A stretch of DNA of 64,000 nt from Streptomyces sp. NBC_00433. GTDB lineage: Bacteria > Actinomycetota > Actinomycetes > Streptomycetales > Streptomycetaceae. The notes below the pieces were generated by a model. That model was not told the DNA's origin. It saw only the letters and a list, made by a program, of their open reading frames with translations, and made no database searches. The translations under genes and the position numbers were made by a program. Positions 50,044 to 60,800 of the stretch are shown one piece after another. Each line of letters opens with the position of its first letter. The stretch's first letter is position 1. Location of the stretch: NCBI GenBank assembly GCA_036015235.1, contig CP107926.1:1-64000 (forward strand), in the 5' to 3' direction.

Positions 50044-50496
50044 TGGGAGAAGCTCCCCAGCCTGAGCCTGTGGGGAACGCACCTGCTCGAAATCACTGTG
50101 GCTGAGCAGTGCGCCCGTATCGAGGCCGCGAAGCTGCGACCGCCGAGACCGAGCAGCTCACAGGATCCTGAGAGGTGGGGCAGGTCAAGACGTCACCCGA
50201 TCGTGCACCAGACCCGATCGCCAACGACCAGGTACTTCAATCGGTACGAGGGTGCTGTGCGCCAGTCGACTGGCGCACAGCACCCTCGTCAGTCGCGGGT
50301 CCGGTGGTCCAGGGCGTTGCCAGAGGCTCGGTGGTGGGCGGACTGGTGAAGGCGGTCTGGATGAGGCTGCGCAGGATCTCGGACTTCTCCACCCGGCGAC
50401 CGTTCCGGCGACGCGGGCGGGGTCGCCTTGGTGCGCCGTCGTACCGTCGCACAATTCCTACGGTCTGCCGTCGTGCCGTCAGCGGCGCTTTGATGA
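50044..50496. other. Gene-poor region carrying a long palindrome
   Basis: About 450 bases. It holds the promoter of the membrane protein gene on the left and the 44-bp palindrome at 50246-50289. The minus strand from ~50510 down has coding-like Arg-rich text (RRRNGRRVEKSEILRSLIQT) with no start or identifiable family. Confidence 0.35.
50246..50289. repeat. 44-bp perfect palindrome
   Basis: The left arm ACGAGGGTGCTGTGCGCCAG followed by TC is mirrored exactly by GA and CTGGCGCACAGCACCCTCGT, with a GTCGAC centre and no loop. It could fold into a cruciform or a very stable RNA hairpin. It may be a terminator, a resolution or recombination site, or the joint of two fused element ends. Confidence 0.9.
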
Positions 50497-50757
50497 GGTA
50501 TTTCGGGTGCCAGCCTGTGGTCGACGCGGTGGAGCCTGCTGCTCGCCTCCGCTCCCGGCGCCCTGACTCTGCTCCTGAGCACGGTGATTCCGCAGGACAG
50601 CCGGGATCGCCTGGAATTGTGGCGCGAGTGGCTGCGCCGCCGAAGCCGCGAACCCGCCGGCCCGACACAGCCTCCCCTCCCCCACGAACACCCCACACCC
50701 CTTCCGGCAGATGATCCGGCAGCAGGCGACACGGGCGGCACGGGCGGCACGGGATGA
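50497..50757 (+). pseudogene. C-terminal fragment of a membrane protein
   Basis: No start codon; an upstream stop sits at 50494. Reads LWSTRWSLLLASAPGALTLL then LSTVIPQDSRDRLELWREWL and a Pro-rich tail ending GDTGGTGGTG. Looks like the last membrane helix and tail of a truncated protein. Confidence 0.45.
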
Positions 50758-50764
50758 TGAGCGC

Positions 50765-51023
50765 GTGACCGAGGAAGGCACCGCTCCCATCACCGCTCGG
50801 GTGACGTTCGGCACCAAGAAGCAGCTCACCGGCATGCGGTTGCTGTTCAAGACCGAGCGGGCCAGGGCAGGGGCACTGTCGGCGACACCGCAGTGGGACT
50901 GGGAATCTTCCCGGCCGAAAGGCCGCCGTGAAACGCGCGCAGTGGACGATGCACCGCGCGCACCTGCGCCAGACCGGTGAGCTGACCGGCGCCCTCGACG
51001 CCCGCGTGGCGTCCGGCGTGTAA
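50765..51023 (+). pseudogene. Frameshifted small gene
   Basis: From GTG 50765: MTEEGTAPITARVTFGTKKQ, LTGMRLLFKTERARAGAL, then the coding signal moves to another frame reading AAVKRAQWTMHRAHLRQTGE, LTGALDARVASGV and stopping at 51023. The GTG lies 8 bases after the preceding stop, so it was probably co-transcribed with that gene. Function unknown. Confidence 0.4.
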
Positions 51024-51246
51024 GCCGAACAGGTGCTGTCCGCGTGCTGGAACACCAGCGCCGACGCCATCGGGCGCCTGCAGGGCTGGCCGCGCCGTCG
51101 ACGATCGGTGTGCCAGGCGTGCTGGCCGGGCCGACCGCTGCGCAGCGAGGGCAGAAGCGCCTGCGCTTCGCGGCTGGAGCCGGCGCTGACGGGGGGAAAT
51201 GTGCGAGTTGGCCTCATGCTCGTGACGCCGTGCCTAGCATCGAGGC

Positions 51247-51717
51247 ATGACCTGGGTGGGCGCGGCGTGGTGGGGGCTGTTCGGTGGCTTCGCCGTCGAG
51301 GCGCTGGAATTCTGGACGGCCGTACGCCGCCATCACCTGTGGCCTTGGGAGAATCCGGGTGGCGGGCCGACGCTGGGACCCCTGGCCTACGCCACCGCCA
51401 CCGCCCTGCGGCTCGTCGTCGGGACCGGTGTGGCGGTCGCAGCGCGCACATCCGGGCACAGTGCCACCGCCTGGGTAGCGATGATCGTCGGGGCCGGGAC
51501 GCCTTCGCTGCTGGAAAGAGTGACAGCGTTCATCCCCTTGGCCGTTCAGGCCAGCGTCACCGCGCTCACCGCCACCACCCCGCGCCTGGGAGAGAGCGCC
51601 CAGGCCGCATTCCTCGTCCGGCCCCCGGACCCTAGCTCCACTGAGAACGGCCGCCCCGGCATGACGCCCCCGGACGGCCAGAGCAATGTGTCCGACGGTG
51701 AAGGCCAGGGGGAGTGA
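51247..51717 (+). CDS. Hypothetical membrane protein
   Basis: A 156-residue protein, MTWVGAAWWGLFGGFAVEAL and onward. Hydrophobic segments: residues 1-20, ~48-70 (YATATALRLVVGTGVAVAAR) and ~72-102 (ATAWVAMIVGAGTPSLLERV). The last 45 residues are polar and Pro/Ser-rich. ATG 51247 lies ~8 bases after GAGG. Its stop overlaps the next GTG start, so the two are coupled. Function unknown. Confidence 0.6.
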   Translation: MTWVGAAWWGLFGGFAVEALEFWTAVRRHHLWPWENPGGGPTLGPLAYATATALRLVVGTGVAVAARTSGHSATAWVAMIVGAGTPSLLERVTAFIPLAVQASVTALTATTPRLGESAQAAFLVRPPDPSSTENGRPGMTPPDGQSNVSDGEGQGE

Positions 51718-52406
51718 CGGCCGTGCGCGCTGAATCCCTGGCCGGCCGGGTCGTGGCCATCGTCTCGCGCCGTGCTCCAGCGTTCCAGCCGCCTGCAGGC
51801 GAACGGACCGGCCTGGCCTGGGCCGTGCGGGCGGCATTGCCGGGCACGCGCCGCCCGGAGGGGGCCGAGGCCGCCACTACGTCCGATGCGCCCCATGCGG
51901 TCCCGGTAGCCGATCCTCTCGTGACGGTCGACCCGTCGCGCTGGAGTCAGGTCCAGGCCGCCTCCCTCGCCACCAGCCGCATGCGGTCCGCCAGGATCAT
52001 GCCGTCCCTCGTCGGGCTCGTCGCCGCGTTTCTCCTGGCCGCGGGCGGCTTCGCGCTGACGACGCTGCATCCCGGCGAGGTCTCGGCGCCGACCGGGCCA
52101 CGTCCGTCGCCCACCGCGACCCTCGAACCTCAGCAGACAGTCCAGCGGTACTTCCAGGCAATCAACGCCAAGGACTACCGGACAGCCTGGGACCTGGGCG
52201 GCCGCAACCTCGACCCGAGCTACAGCAGCTTCATCGCAGGCTTCGCAACCACAGCGACAACCTCCGTCACCGTCCAGTCCGTCACAGGTCACGTCGTCGC
52301 CGTGCAGCTGAGCACTCAGGACAAAGACGGCAGCACGCACGAGTACCACGGCACCTACACCGTCGACGACGGCGTGATCACGGCAGGCCACCTGGAGGCC
52401 GAGTAG
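51714..52406 (+). CDS. Membrane-anchored NTF2-like hypothetical protein
   Basis: A 230-residue protein starting at GTG 51714 (GTGA overlap with the preceding stop). A cytoplasmic ~100-residue part is followed by one membrane helix (MPSLVGLVAAFLLAAGGFAL), a Pro/Thr linker, and an extracytoplasmic domain: TVQRYFQAINAKDYRTAWDL, GGRNLDPSYSSFIAGFATTA, EYHGTYTVDDGVITAGHLEA. This order is typical of NTF2-like lipoprotein or sensor domains. It forms a two-gene unit with the protein before it; role unknown. Confidence 0.65.
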   Translation: MTAVRAESLAGRVVAIVSRRAPAFQPPAGERTGLAWAVRAALPGTRRPEGAEAATTSDAPHAVPVADPLVTVDPSRWSQVQAASLATSRMRSARIMPSLVGLVAAFLLAAGGFALTTLHPGEVSAPTGPRPSPTATLEPQQTVQRYFQAINAKDYRTAWDLGGRNLDPSYSSFIAGFATTATTSVTVQSVTGHVVAVQLSTQDKDGSTHEYHGTYTVDDGVITAGHLEAE

Positions 52407-52421
52407 GTGTACTGCCCTGTG

Positions 52422-54090
52422 GGGGTCTGTCCAGCGAGTGGCTCTGTTCCGTAGTCGGTGGTGACGGTCGGTGGCAGTCATTGGAGCAGGATGCGGTGAC
52501 GGAGGAGGTCGAATCCTGCTCGGCCGTGCATCTGCCGCATGATCTTCTTTGTTCGGGTGTTGAGGCCTTCGGTGCGGCCGTTGTTCCAGGGCAGGGTGAG
52601 GCCGGCGTTGACGGCGGCGCGGTCGAGTTCGAGGCCGTTGCAGAAGCTGTGCAGGTGGGGCAGGTTGGCGCCGCGGGCTTGGGCGATCCATCCGGTGAGC
52701 TTGGAGTCGTTGCCCTCGGGCGGGTGTCAGGAGGGCGGCGAATTCGCGGATGAGGGCGGTGAGCTGGGTCATCTCGGGGCAGGCCGCCGTGAGGAGGGCG
52801 AGCAGGTCGGTGTCCTTGGTCCACAGGTGTTCGGGGTGGGTGAGCAGGAGCCGGGCGAGGTGCGGGGGGTTGTCACGGGGCGGTCGCCTTCGGCGCGGCC
52901 TTGGTTGAGGTAGCGGACCAGCAGGTTGGCGCTGCCGGTGTAGCCCAGCTCCCTGATCTCGTGGAGGAGGTGGGTGACGGGGACGGCCGGGGTCTCGGAC
53001 CGGCGTCGGCGCAGGTGGTCGCGGTAGGGGTCGACCAGGGTTGGTCGGTAGCGGGGGGCGATGTGGTCGGCGGACGGTTCGGGGCTGCGGGCGTATCGCT
53101 TGACGGTGTTCAGGGCGATGCCCAGTCTGCGGGCGCATTCGAGCAGGCCGACGCCCTGGCCGAGGAGGGCGTGGACTTTGTGCCGGCGCTCGCGGGTGGT
53201 CTGCTCGCGGACGCCGCCGGGACGGGGCGGGTTGACGGTGGCCCAGCAAGGGGCGTGGGCACGGACTTCGGCCAGGATCTTGTCGCACAGGTTTTTCCAC
53301 TGGTGCCATCGGTCGCTGACCTGCACCGCATTCGGTAGTGCCCGGCGGATCGCCTCGGCGTAGGTGGCCGAGCCGTCCCGGCACACGGCCTCGACCTCGT
53401 ACTTCCCACGGAGCCATGCCTCCAATGTGGCGGCGGCCTCGCGGTCGGGCAGGACATCGACGCGCTCCCCGGTCTCAGCGTCGATGATGACCGTGGCGTA
53501 TCGGTGGCGGCGGCGCAGGGCGAAGTCGTCGACCCCGATCACCCGTGGGACGCGCACTGTCGGCGGCGGGATGCCTCGAAGCAGCCGCAAGGCGGTGGCA
53601 TAGGACACCGGCGTGGCCAGGAACCGCGCTAGGCGCGAAGCCGCCCGGCCGCATAACTCCTTGACCACCTCCGAGACCTGGCCGGTCAGACGCGTGGTGC
53701 GGCGCTGCAGACGCTCCAGCAGCCCAGGGACCTGCTCGCGGAAGGTCTGCCGACGGCAGCCCAGGACTGGACAGACCAGGCGTCGCACCTGGACATCGAT
53801 GACGACCTGCCGGCCGTCGACCGGCAAATCTGCAACCGTCCGGCCGTGGTAGCCGTGCACCTTGCCCGTCGGGACCCCCACACATCGGGCAGGGGAAGGG
53901 AACATTCGGGGTCCGTGCGACGACCCGGATCACCTCATCGTCATCCGCCACATCCTCGATGACCAGAGCAGAAAGCCCTGAAAACACCATTGCTACAGGG
54001 GAGTTGGCATCTCGCATACAACGTCAACGACGCCCGTCACCAACCGTCACCACCGACTACGGAACAGAGCCACTCGCTGACAGACCCCTC
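52422..54090. mobile_element. Degenerate ISL3-family element
   Basis: Long terminal inverted repeats: both ends read inward GGGGTCTGTC then AGCGAGTGGCTCTGTTCCGT and AGTCGGTGGTGACGGT, nearly 45 bases with only a one-base indel near the tip. The transposase inside is broken by several frameshifts. Good ends around a dead gene suggest it can move only with help from a related element. Confidence 0.8.
52478..53990 (-). pseudogene. ISL3-family transposase, multiple frameshifts
   Basis: The N-terminus (MVFSGLSALVIEDVADDDEV, FPCPMCG) is in one frame; the core (VHGYHGRTVADLPVDGRQVV, RVIGVDDFALRRRHRYATVI, QVSDRWHQWKNLCDKILAEV) is in a second after a shift near 53880. A third frame carries LTHPEHLWTKDTDLLALLTA from ~52880, and the conserved end (NAGLTLPWNNGRTEGLNTRT, HGRAGFDLLRHRILLQ) stops at 52478. 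At least three indels are needed, so it is inactive. Confidence 0.88.
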
Positions 54091-54158
54091 TGTCCCCCAA
54101 AAAAGCCCACCTGGGACACCAGACCAGAGCCACCAAACCCCTCAAGATCGCTACTCCG

Positions 54159-54809
54159 TCACAAATGCGGCTTGGTCGGCGTGTCCTTGGCGTCATCCGC
54201 GAGCAGTGAGCTGACAGTCTCGCGATATCTGTCCGCCAGGTCCACGGCGCGATGGACCTGTGGTACCGGACCGGTCGGCCCGTCCGGGCGGGGGTCCGCG
54301 TCGGCAGGTTGCTTCGTCCTGGGTGCTTCGGCGGAGGCGCCTGCGCGGTCGTCACGGCCCGCATAGAGCGCCAGCAGCGCGTGCTCGTCGACGTCGAGCA
54401 GCTGTCCGTAGGACTTGAGCCAGTCCTGTTCGGCGTCGACTGGTTCGCCTGCAGTCCCCTCGTCGGCCAGTGCCGCAAGGACTTGGTGGTGGAGTCGCTG
54501 AAGTGCAGAGAGCCTGCTGCCTTGCTGGAATCCGAAAGCAGGTTCGTCGATGTTGTTCAGGATCTCCGCCATTCGCCTAGCTCCCGGCGGCGGCCACCCG
54601 TTCGGCCAGGCGGTGCGGTGCGCCCACAGGTCGAGGATGGCACGGCGGCACTGCTCGGCCGCGTGGGCGGCCTCCTCTGCCGTTCCGGCCGTCTGTGCAT
54701 GGTCGGCCGTGGTGATGAGGTCGGCGATGTGGTGGGCGAGCCACCTTGTGAGGGTGTCACTGGTTGCGGTGGCGTCCATTTCGTGGAGGATCTTCTCGCC
54801 GAGCTTCAT
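54159..54809 (-). CDS. Companion protein downstream of the STAND NTPase
   Basis: A 216-residue soluble, mostly helical protein from ATG 54809, MKLGEKILHEMDATATSDTL; ATG 54779 is an alternative. Segments: TRWLAHHIADLITTADHAQT, EEAAHAAEQCRRAILDLWAH, RLSALQRLHHQVLAALADEG, ending with ADRYRETVSSLLADDAKDTP. No motif is recognised. It overlaps the end of the NTPase gene by 53 (or 23) bases, so they are co-transcribed and probably coupled. A partner, inhibitor or toxin-type role is possible but unsupported by sequence. Confidence 0.65.
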   Translation of the reverse strand: MKLGEKILHEMDATATSDTLTRWLAHHIADLITTADHAQTAGTAEEAAHAAEQCRRAILDLWAHRTAWPNGWPPPGARRMAEILNNIDEPAFGFQQGSRLSALQRLHHQVLAALADEGTAGEPVDAEQDWLKSYGQLLDVDEHALLALYAGRDDRAGASAEAPRTKQPADADPRPDGPTGPVPQVHRAVDLADRYRETVSSLLADDAKDTPTKPHL

Positions 54810-57800
54810 CAGGTCGGTGTTGGAGAGTATCGACCCGCCCGGCTCCGTCGACGAGGTAGAGCCTGCTTCGCTGGGTCCGTGCCTTTGCGGGGCCGTCCGG
54901 TCTGAGGTCAATCTGTACCTCCACGATGAGCTGCACGCCGGTGGCGGCGAGGAATCCGAGCAGGTGCTGGCGGACGACGGTGGTGCGGTAGCCCGAGGAC
55001 TGGACTCGCTGGATACGGTGGCGCGCGTCGAAGTCCTCGTCGGACCACAGCGTGGTCCGTGCCAGGCGGCGTCCCGTCGGATCGAGCAGGGTGTCTCCGG
55101 TGGAGGCGACGGTGCACGCGGCCCACTGCCGGAACTCGTCGCCTGGCAGGGGGAGTTCCCAGGCCAGTCCGCGGGCTTGGTGATCGAGCCCGTCAAGGCT
55201 CTCGCGCTCGTAGGTGCCCGCGGCAAGCCAGCCGCGCAGCCGGAACGGCCCGTGGTCGACCTCGGCTTCCGTGTCACTCTGCATCGGCAGTCTCCACGAC
55301 CAGATGTCCTTCGCGGCCTGGAGGGCTCGCTGGAGCGCTCGTGCGTGGGCCGGGCCGACGAGTGCCGATCTGATCGAGACGGTGCCGCGTTCGTCGGGAT
55401 GGGCGACGTCGGTGCTCGCCGCGACGCACACGTGTTCCGCAAGGGCGCCTTCTGTCAGGCCGAGCAGGGCGTCGAAGTCGGCGGGCCGGGTGCCGGGCCA
55501 CTTGTCTAGCGGCCGGGTGCCGAACAGGGCGGGCTCTGCCGGGATCGAGGAGCGCAGGTCGGCGCGCCAGGCGGTGGCGGACACGGGGAGATGCCCGGAG
55601 AGCCAGTACATCCACGGGTCGTGCTCGTCCTCGTCGTACCTGCCCATACTCACCGGGGTTGCGCAGTCCACCAGTTCGCCAGCGGCGAGCATCATGGCGT
55701 GGTACTCCATGTAGAGGTGGAGGCTCTCCTCCGGCGGGATGGACCCGTGACGGTGCATCATGCGTCCGGCGGTCTCCTCGTCGCGCAGTTCCCGGATGTC
55801 GGCCATCCAGTCGTCCCTGGAGAGCTGCCACTCCTCGACGATCCACCGTTCGGCCCGTTCGCTAACCTCCGCGATGTCCACGCCGAAGACCCGGGCCAGG
55901 GGCGTGAACCAGTACGGCAGCGTGTCGGTGGCATCGAAGGCGTAGCGGGCGCCGGGCCGGTTGCGGTTCTCGTCTCCGAGGGGGCGGTGTCGGCCTCGGG
56001 GTGTGTGGCAGGCGGTGGGGCGGTTCGCCCAGGCGAGGTCGCCGGTGTCGTATCCGGGGGTAGCTGCGGCGAGGGTGAGCGCGGTGGTCCGGGCGAGTTC
56101 CCTGATCTGGGCGTGCGGGAGGGTGCGATCGGTGGCGGTCGCGGCGATCAACGGCAGGTGGCGAGCCAGAACGGCAGGGTTGTCGTCGGCCACTCGTTGT
56201 AGGACGGTGAGCAGCCACACACGGGCCGACAGCCAGTAGAAGCGAAGATCGTGGCTGCGGAAGGCTCCGGCGGTGGTGCTGTGCAGGCATGGGGCCAAGC
56301 GGTCGGCGAGGGCCGGGGACAGGGGGCTGTGGGTGTCGAGAAGCAGGCCGCGGGCGGCGTGGGCGGCCTGCCAGCGGACAGCCTTGCGTTGATGTCCGAA
56401 CGCGCTCCACAGCAGCGAGCCGATGACGTCGGCCGGCGTGGTCGTCGGCGGCAGGCTCGGGCCGGGTGGCGTTGCGGCGGGGACCAAGGTGCGGAGTTCA
56501 CGGGCGGCGGCGTCGGCCGCCTCGTGCGGTTCGGCGAGTTCGGCGAAGACCAGGGCCAGGTTGAGCATGTGTTCGGCCGTGAGGTGTGGCCGGTGCTCGT
56601 GGATCGCGGCCAGGAGGTCGCCGCGGAGGGTCTGTGTCGTGGCGAAGGCGTTGAGCGCTGCCAGCAATAGGCCCGGTACGGCGCCGTGGGTGAGCTCCGG
56701 CAGGTGGCGGTTCAGGATGCCGGGCAGTGCCTGGGCGGCCCAGGTCCGCACGCCGGCCCCTGCCTGCCAGGTGCGGATGAGTTCGGCGATCGCCATCAGG
56801 ACGGCGCAGGCGTCGATCTCGTGGTTGCCCATCAGGGCGAGCGTGGCGTCGAGGGCTTGGAGGCGCTCCTGGGGTGGGGTGTTGTGCACGGTTGCGGCGA
56901 TGAGCTCCGCCAGTTCCTGGCGGTCGGGGTAGGTCTGGAGGAGACCGTCGAGAAAGGCGCTGTCGGCGAGCCGCCTCCATGCGGGTGCGCCGACGGCGGG
57001 TGCCTTGGCCTGGCGCATGCGGCTCGCGAAGGCCTGCCGGCGGCGCTGGGAAAACTCGTCATCGGTCCGGAACGGCATGACCGGATCGAGCATGGCGTGC
57101 AGTTCGCTGTCGGTGACGCGGTTGTCCTGCGCCCAGTCGAGCAGGTCCTGGGCGAGGCCGGGCTGTTGCACCGCGGGCACGCTGGAGCGCAGCCATCGGG
57201 CGGTGCGTCGCAGTTCCCTGCGGGCCAAGCTGATCCGCTGGGCGTCCCTGGGCAGGGCGTCGAGAAGGGTCAGGGTTGTTGCGGTCCGCTGTTCGGGGTC
57301 GTCGATCAGGTGCTGCAGGTAAGAGGCGTCCTGGGGGGTGAGGAATCCGGTGGCGACGGATGCGGTGATCAGCGGGGTGACGGCGTCCGCAAGGGCGTGG
57401 CGCGTTTCGTCGTCCCAGCGGCTCGCGGCCGCGAAGGCGGTGGCCGGGCTGAGGGCGGCGGCTGCGTGCAGCAGGTTCTGATAGGGGACGGCGTCCTCGT
57501 CCGCGGCATGGTCGGCTGCGGCCTCCCCTGCCACGAGGAGTCGCTCGGCGAGGTCGGTCGCCTGCTGCTCGGAGCAAGCAGGGGTGCCTCGGACCGCAAG
57601 GCGGGCGTGTGCGCTCAGCAGGCGGGCACCGTTGTCGTCGATCCCTGCGGCGGCTTCCGTCGCACGGGCGAAGTACATCTCACCGAGGTGCGGTGACACC
57701 TGCCCGGCATACTGGGCGCAAGTGGCGAGGAGGTCGACGCGGCCCACCGCGGTGTGCTGGTGTTCCTGGGCGTGGATGGCTGCCCGTTCGCACAGGTCTG

Positions 57801-60800
57801 CGGCGAGGGCCGGGTCGGTGTTGCGGCTGTTCAGGGTGGCGGCCATGTCGAGCCACAGCCAGGGGGCTTGGCCGTGGACGAGGACCGGGCCGCGGTCGGC
57901 GAGGTCGTGGAGCAAACCGGGGTCGCTGGTGTGCGTGCCGGCTGCGAGGATCGCCTCGGTGGCCAGCAGTGCCCACGCCCGGTACGTCTTCGCGCCGCGG
58001 AACCAGCGGTGGGCGACGCTGTCGTCCTGCCGCCGGAGTTCCTCCGCAATGGCGGACGGGAGGGCGTCGGCGCCCTCGGCGAGGAGCGCCTGTGCCCGGA
58101 GCATGCACATGCGCAGCAGCGGGGTGGCGTGGTCCAGCCATTGCCGCCGGTTGTAGGAGTGGCGGTCGCTGCCGGTGCGGTCATTGGGGTCCGTTCGGAG
58201 GTGACTGGGCAGACAGGCGGTGATGTCCGGGTCGCGGCCGTCGAGGACAGCGAGCAGGGCGTGCTGGCGCAGTGCCAGAACGGTGCCCGCCTCCGAATGC
58301 CGCATTTCGGACGGAAAGTCGTAGGTGGGACGGAGCCAGTGCTCGGTGAGGCGCCGGGCAAGGGTGCGGTCGCCGTGCTGGGCGGCGCTCTCGCACAGTT
58401 GGACCTGCCAGGCGGAGGCCTCTGCAGCTGGTCTGTCCAGGCATGCCTGGACGCATCCGTCGATCCAGGCCCTGTCCGAGGCGTCGAGTCGGTCGCTCAG
58501 ATGCGCGATGAAGGGGGCGTGGTAAAGCGGCGGGATGTTCAGGGATGCGAGGTCGACCCGTGCCTGCCGCGGAGTGGTGGAAGGGGCGGTCGTGAGGGCG
58601 AGGGCTGCCACGGTGTCGAGCAGGTCGGCGGGGCTGGTCCAACGCCTGAGCCAGTGGGCCGCAGCCCCGGGGCCTGACAGCAGGTAGTGGGCGTACGCGC
58701 CGGCGGCGAGGTCTTCGGGTTCCAGGGACCAGCCCCAGGTTTCGTGGGAGGGCAGGTCCGTTCGGCGCTGCAGCCATGCTTCGGCGTTGCGCAGGTGTTC
58801 GCGGGCCTGCGCGTGCGTGGCGTTGTCGTGGGCGAGAACGACTGCGGCGCGCATGTGGGCCGGGCCGAGCCACGGCTGCGAGGTGTCGCGTACCAGGCGG
58901 CGTGCGAGGGTCGGGCGGTTACTGTAGCGAGCGGCGAGACCTGGCCGGGTGCGCAGCAGTTCCGTCAGCGCGGTGGTGGAGAACGTGGCCGTGCAGGCTC
59001 GGATGACAAGCCGTGCAGCCTGTACGCCAGTGCTGTTGTCGGCTGCTGCCCGCAGGGCGAGGTCGAGACGGCGGTCGCGGACATCGAGGCGGTCGAAACC
59101 GTCCGGGATGCCGGCGGGCGCGGGCTCGTCGAGGACGAGGTCGATGGTTTCGTCCCCGCGGCCGGCGTCGTAGAGGTGGTCTGCAACGTGCGTGGCCGCG
59201 TCGGGATCTGTGGCGCGCGTTGCCAGGAACAGGTCGGCGAGGCGGTGGTGGGCCTCGCGAAGGTCGTCGTCGGTGAGCACGCCCATGACGTACGCCTCGA
59301 AGTCCTCGTCCCGGAAGGCAATGGTTTCGCCCTCGAGGGTGACACCGGGCTGCAGGCCGTAGGCGAAGGCGGTGATCTGGGCGGTGGTGACGTTAAGGGC
59401 CTGCGCGAGCGGTTCGATCCGCACGGGGCGGGACAGGGCAGCCAGGAGCGCGAGCCATCGGAGGCCGCCCGCGTCGGTGCCCGTGGTCTGGAGTGCCGAA
59501 TTGACCAGGTCTTCGAAGAGGTGATCCGGAGTGGTGCGGCACTGGGCGAGGATGCCGGGGATCCCGTCGCCTTGGGCCGTAGCAACGCTGAGCGCGTAGA
59601 ACTGGGTCCGGGGATTTCCTGCGGTCGCCCCGTGGAAGAGCGCCGCTTCGGCGTCGGTGGCGCCGGGCGCATAGCGGCGCAGGTGCGCGCCGGACAGGGA
59701 GAGGTCGAAGGGGCGCAGCGTGACGGTCGCGGTGGTGCCTTCGGCGAGTTGGGAGATGCGGTGCGAGCGGGCGGTGAGGATCAGGCTCGTCCGGTCGGGC
59801 AGGCCCAGGTCGCGCAGCCCCGGCAGGAAGCCTCGCTCCCGCTTACGTTCGGCGGCGGTGGCGGCGTTGTCCACGGCATCGACGACCAGGACGAGACGAC
59901 CGGTCTCGGGGAGCGTGTCGACGGCCTGCTGGAGCGTGCGGGTGAACTGCTCCCACAGGTCTTCCTCATCGCGGGGTGCTTCCAGGAGCAGCGGGGTTCC
60001 GCAGGTTTTCGCCAGGTCGTTAGTGACCTGGGTGATGAACCTGCGCGGGCTGTGGCGGCCCTGCCCGGACTGGAGGTAGCCGCCGGCGCCGAAACAGTCG
60101 TACATCACAACGACCGAGCCGGGCGGCAGGCTGTCCTGGAGCTGGGTCATGGTGGTGGACTTGCCGGCTCCGGCGCCGCCGTGGACGAGGACCCGCGCGC
60201 CGGGTGCGGCGAGGGCCGCGGCTGCGATCTCGTGGGCGCTGGGCGCGGGCAGCGGGTCGTCGACCTCGGCCAGCATCGGCGGGGCCGGGTAGAGGGTCTG
60301 GGCTCCGGGGACGCCGAGGGCGGCCAGGACGTCCGCGCGGCGGATGCCGGGCCGGTGGGCGAGGTCAGGAAGGGCGTGCCGCCGGATGAGGTCGAACAGC
60401 TTCAGCGCGGAGGTGTCTGGCTGGTCCGGGGAGTGGGCGGACATCGCGGCGCGGACAGCGAGCTCAAGGCTTACGCGGCCCTGCTGTCCGCAGTCCGAGA
60501 GGTCCAGCACCGTCAGGAAGTCGCAGAAGCCGCCGCTGCCCAGGTCGCCCTTCAGGCTCTGGTAGAGCGTGTTGATGACCGTGCGGTCCTGGTCGGTGAG
60601 CGCGCTGAGCAGAGCAGCCGCCCGGAGGGTCCCCCGGGTGGCGGCGATGGCCTTCTTGGCTGCTTCGACCGCCCGCGCCAGCCGGGCGTCGACCGGTTGG
60701 TTACTGACCAGCTGGATGGTCAGGACACGCAGTGCGTAGTCTCGGCCGTGGGCCTTGGCGAACTTGGTCCAGACGTCGGCGAGGTCGCGAATGATCGCGC

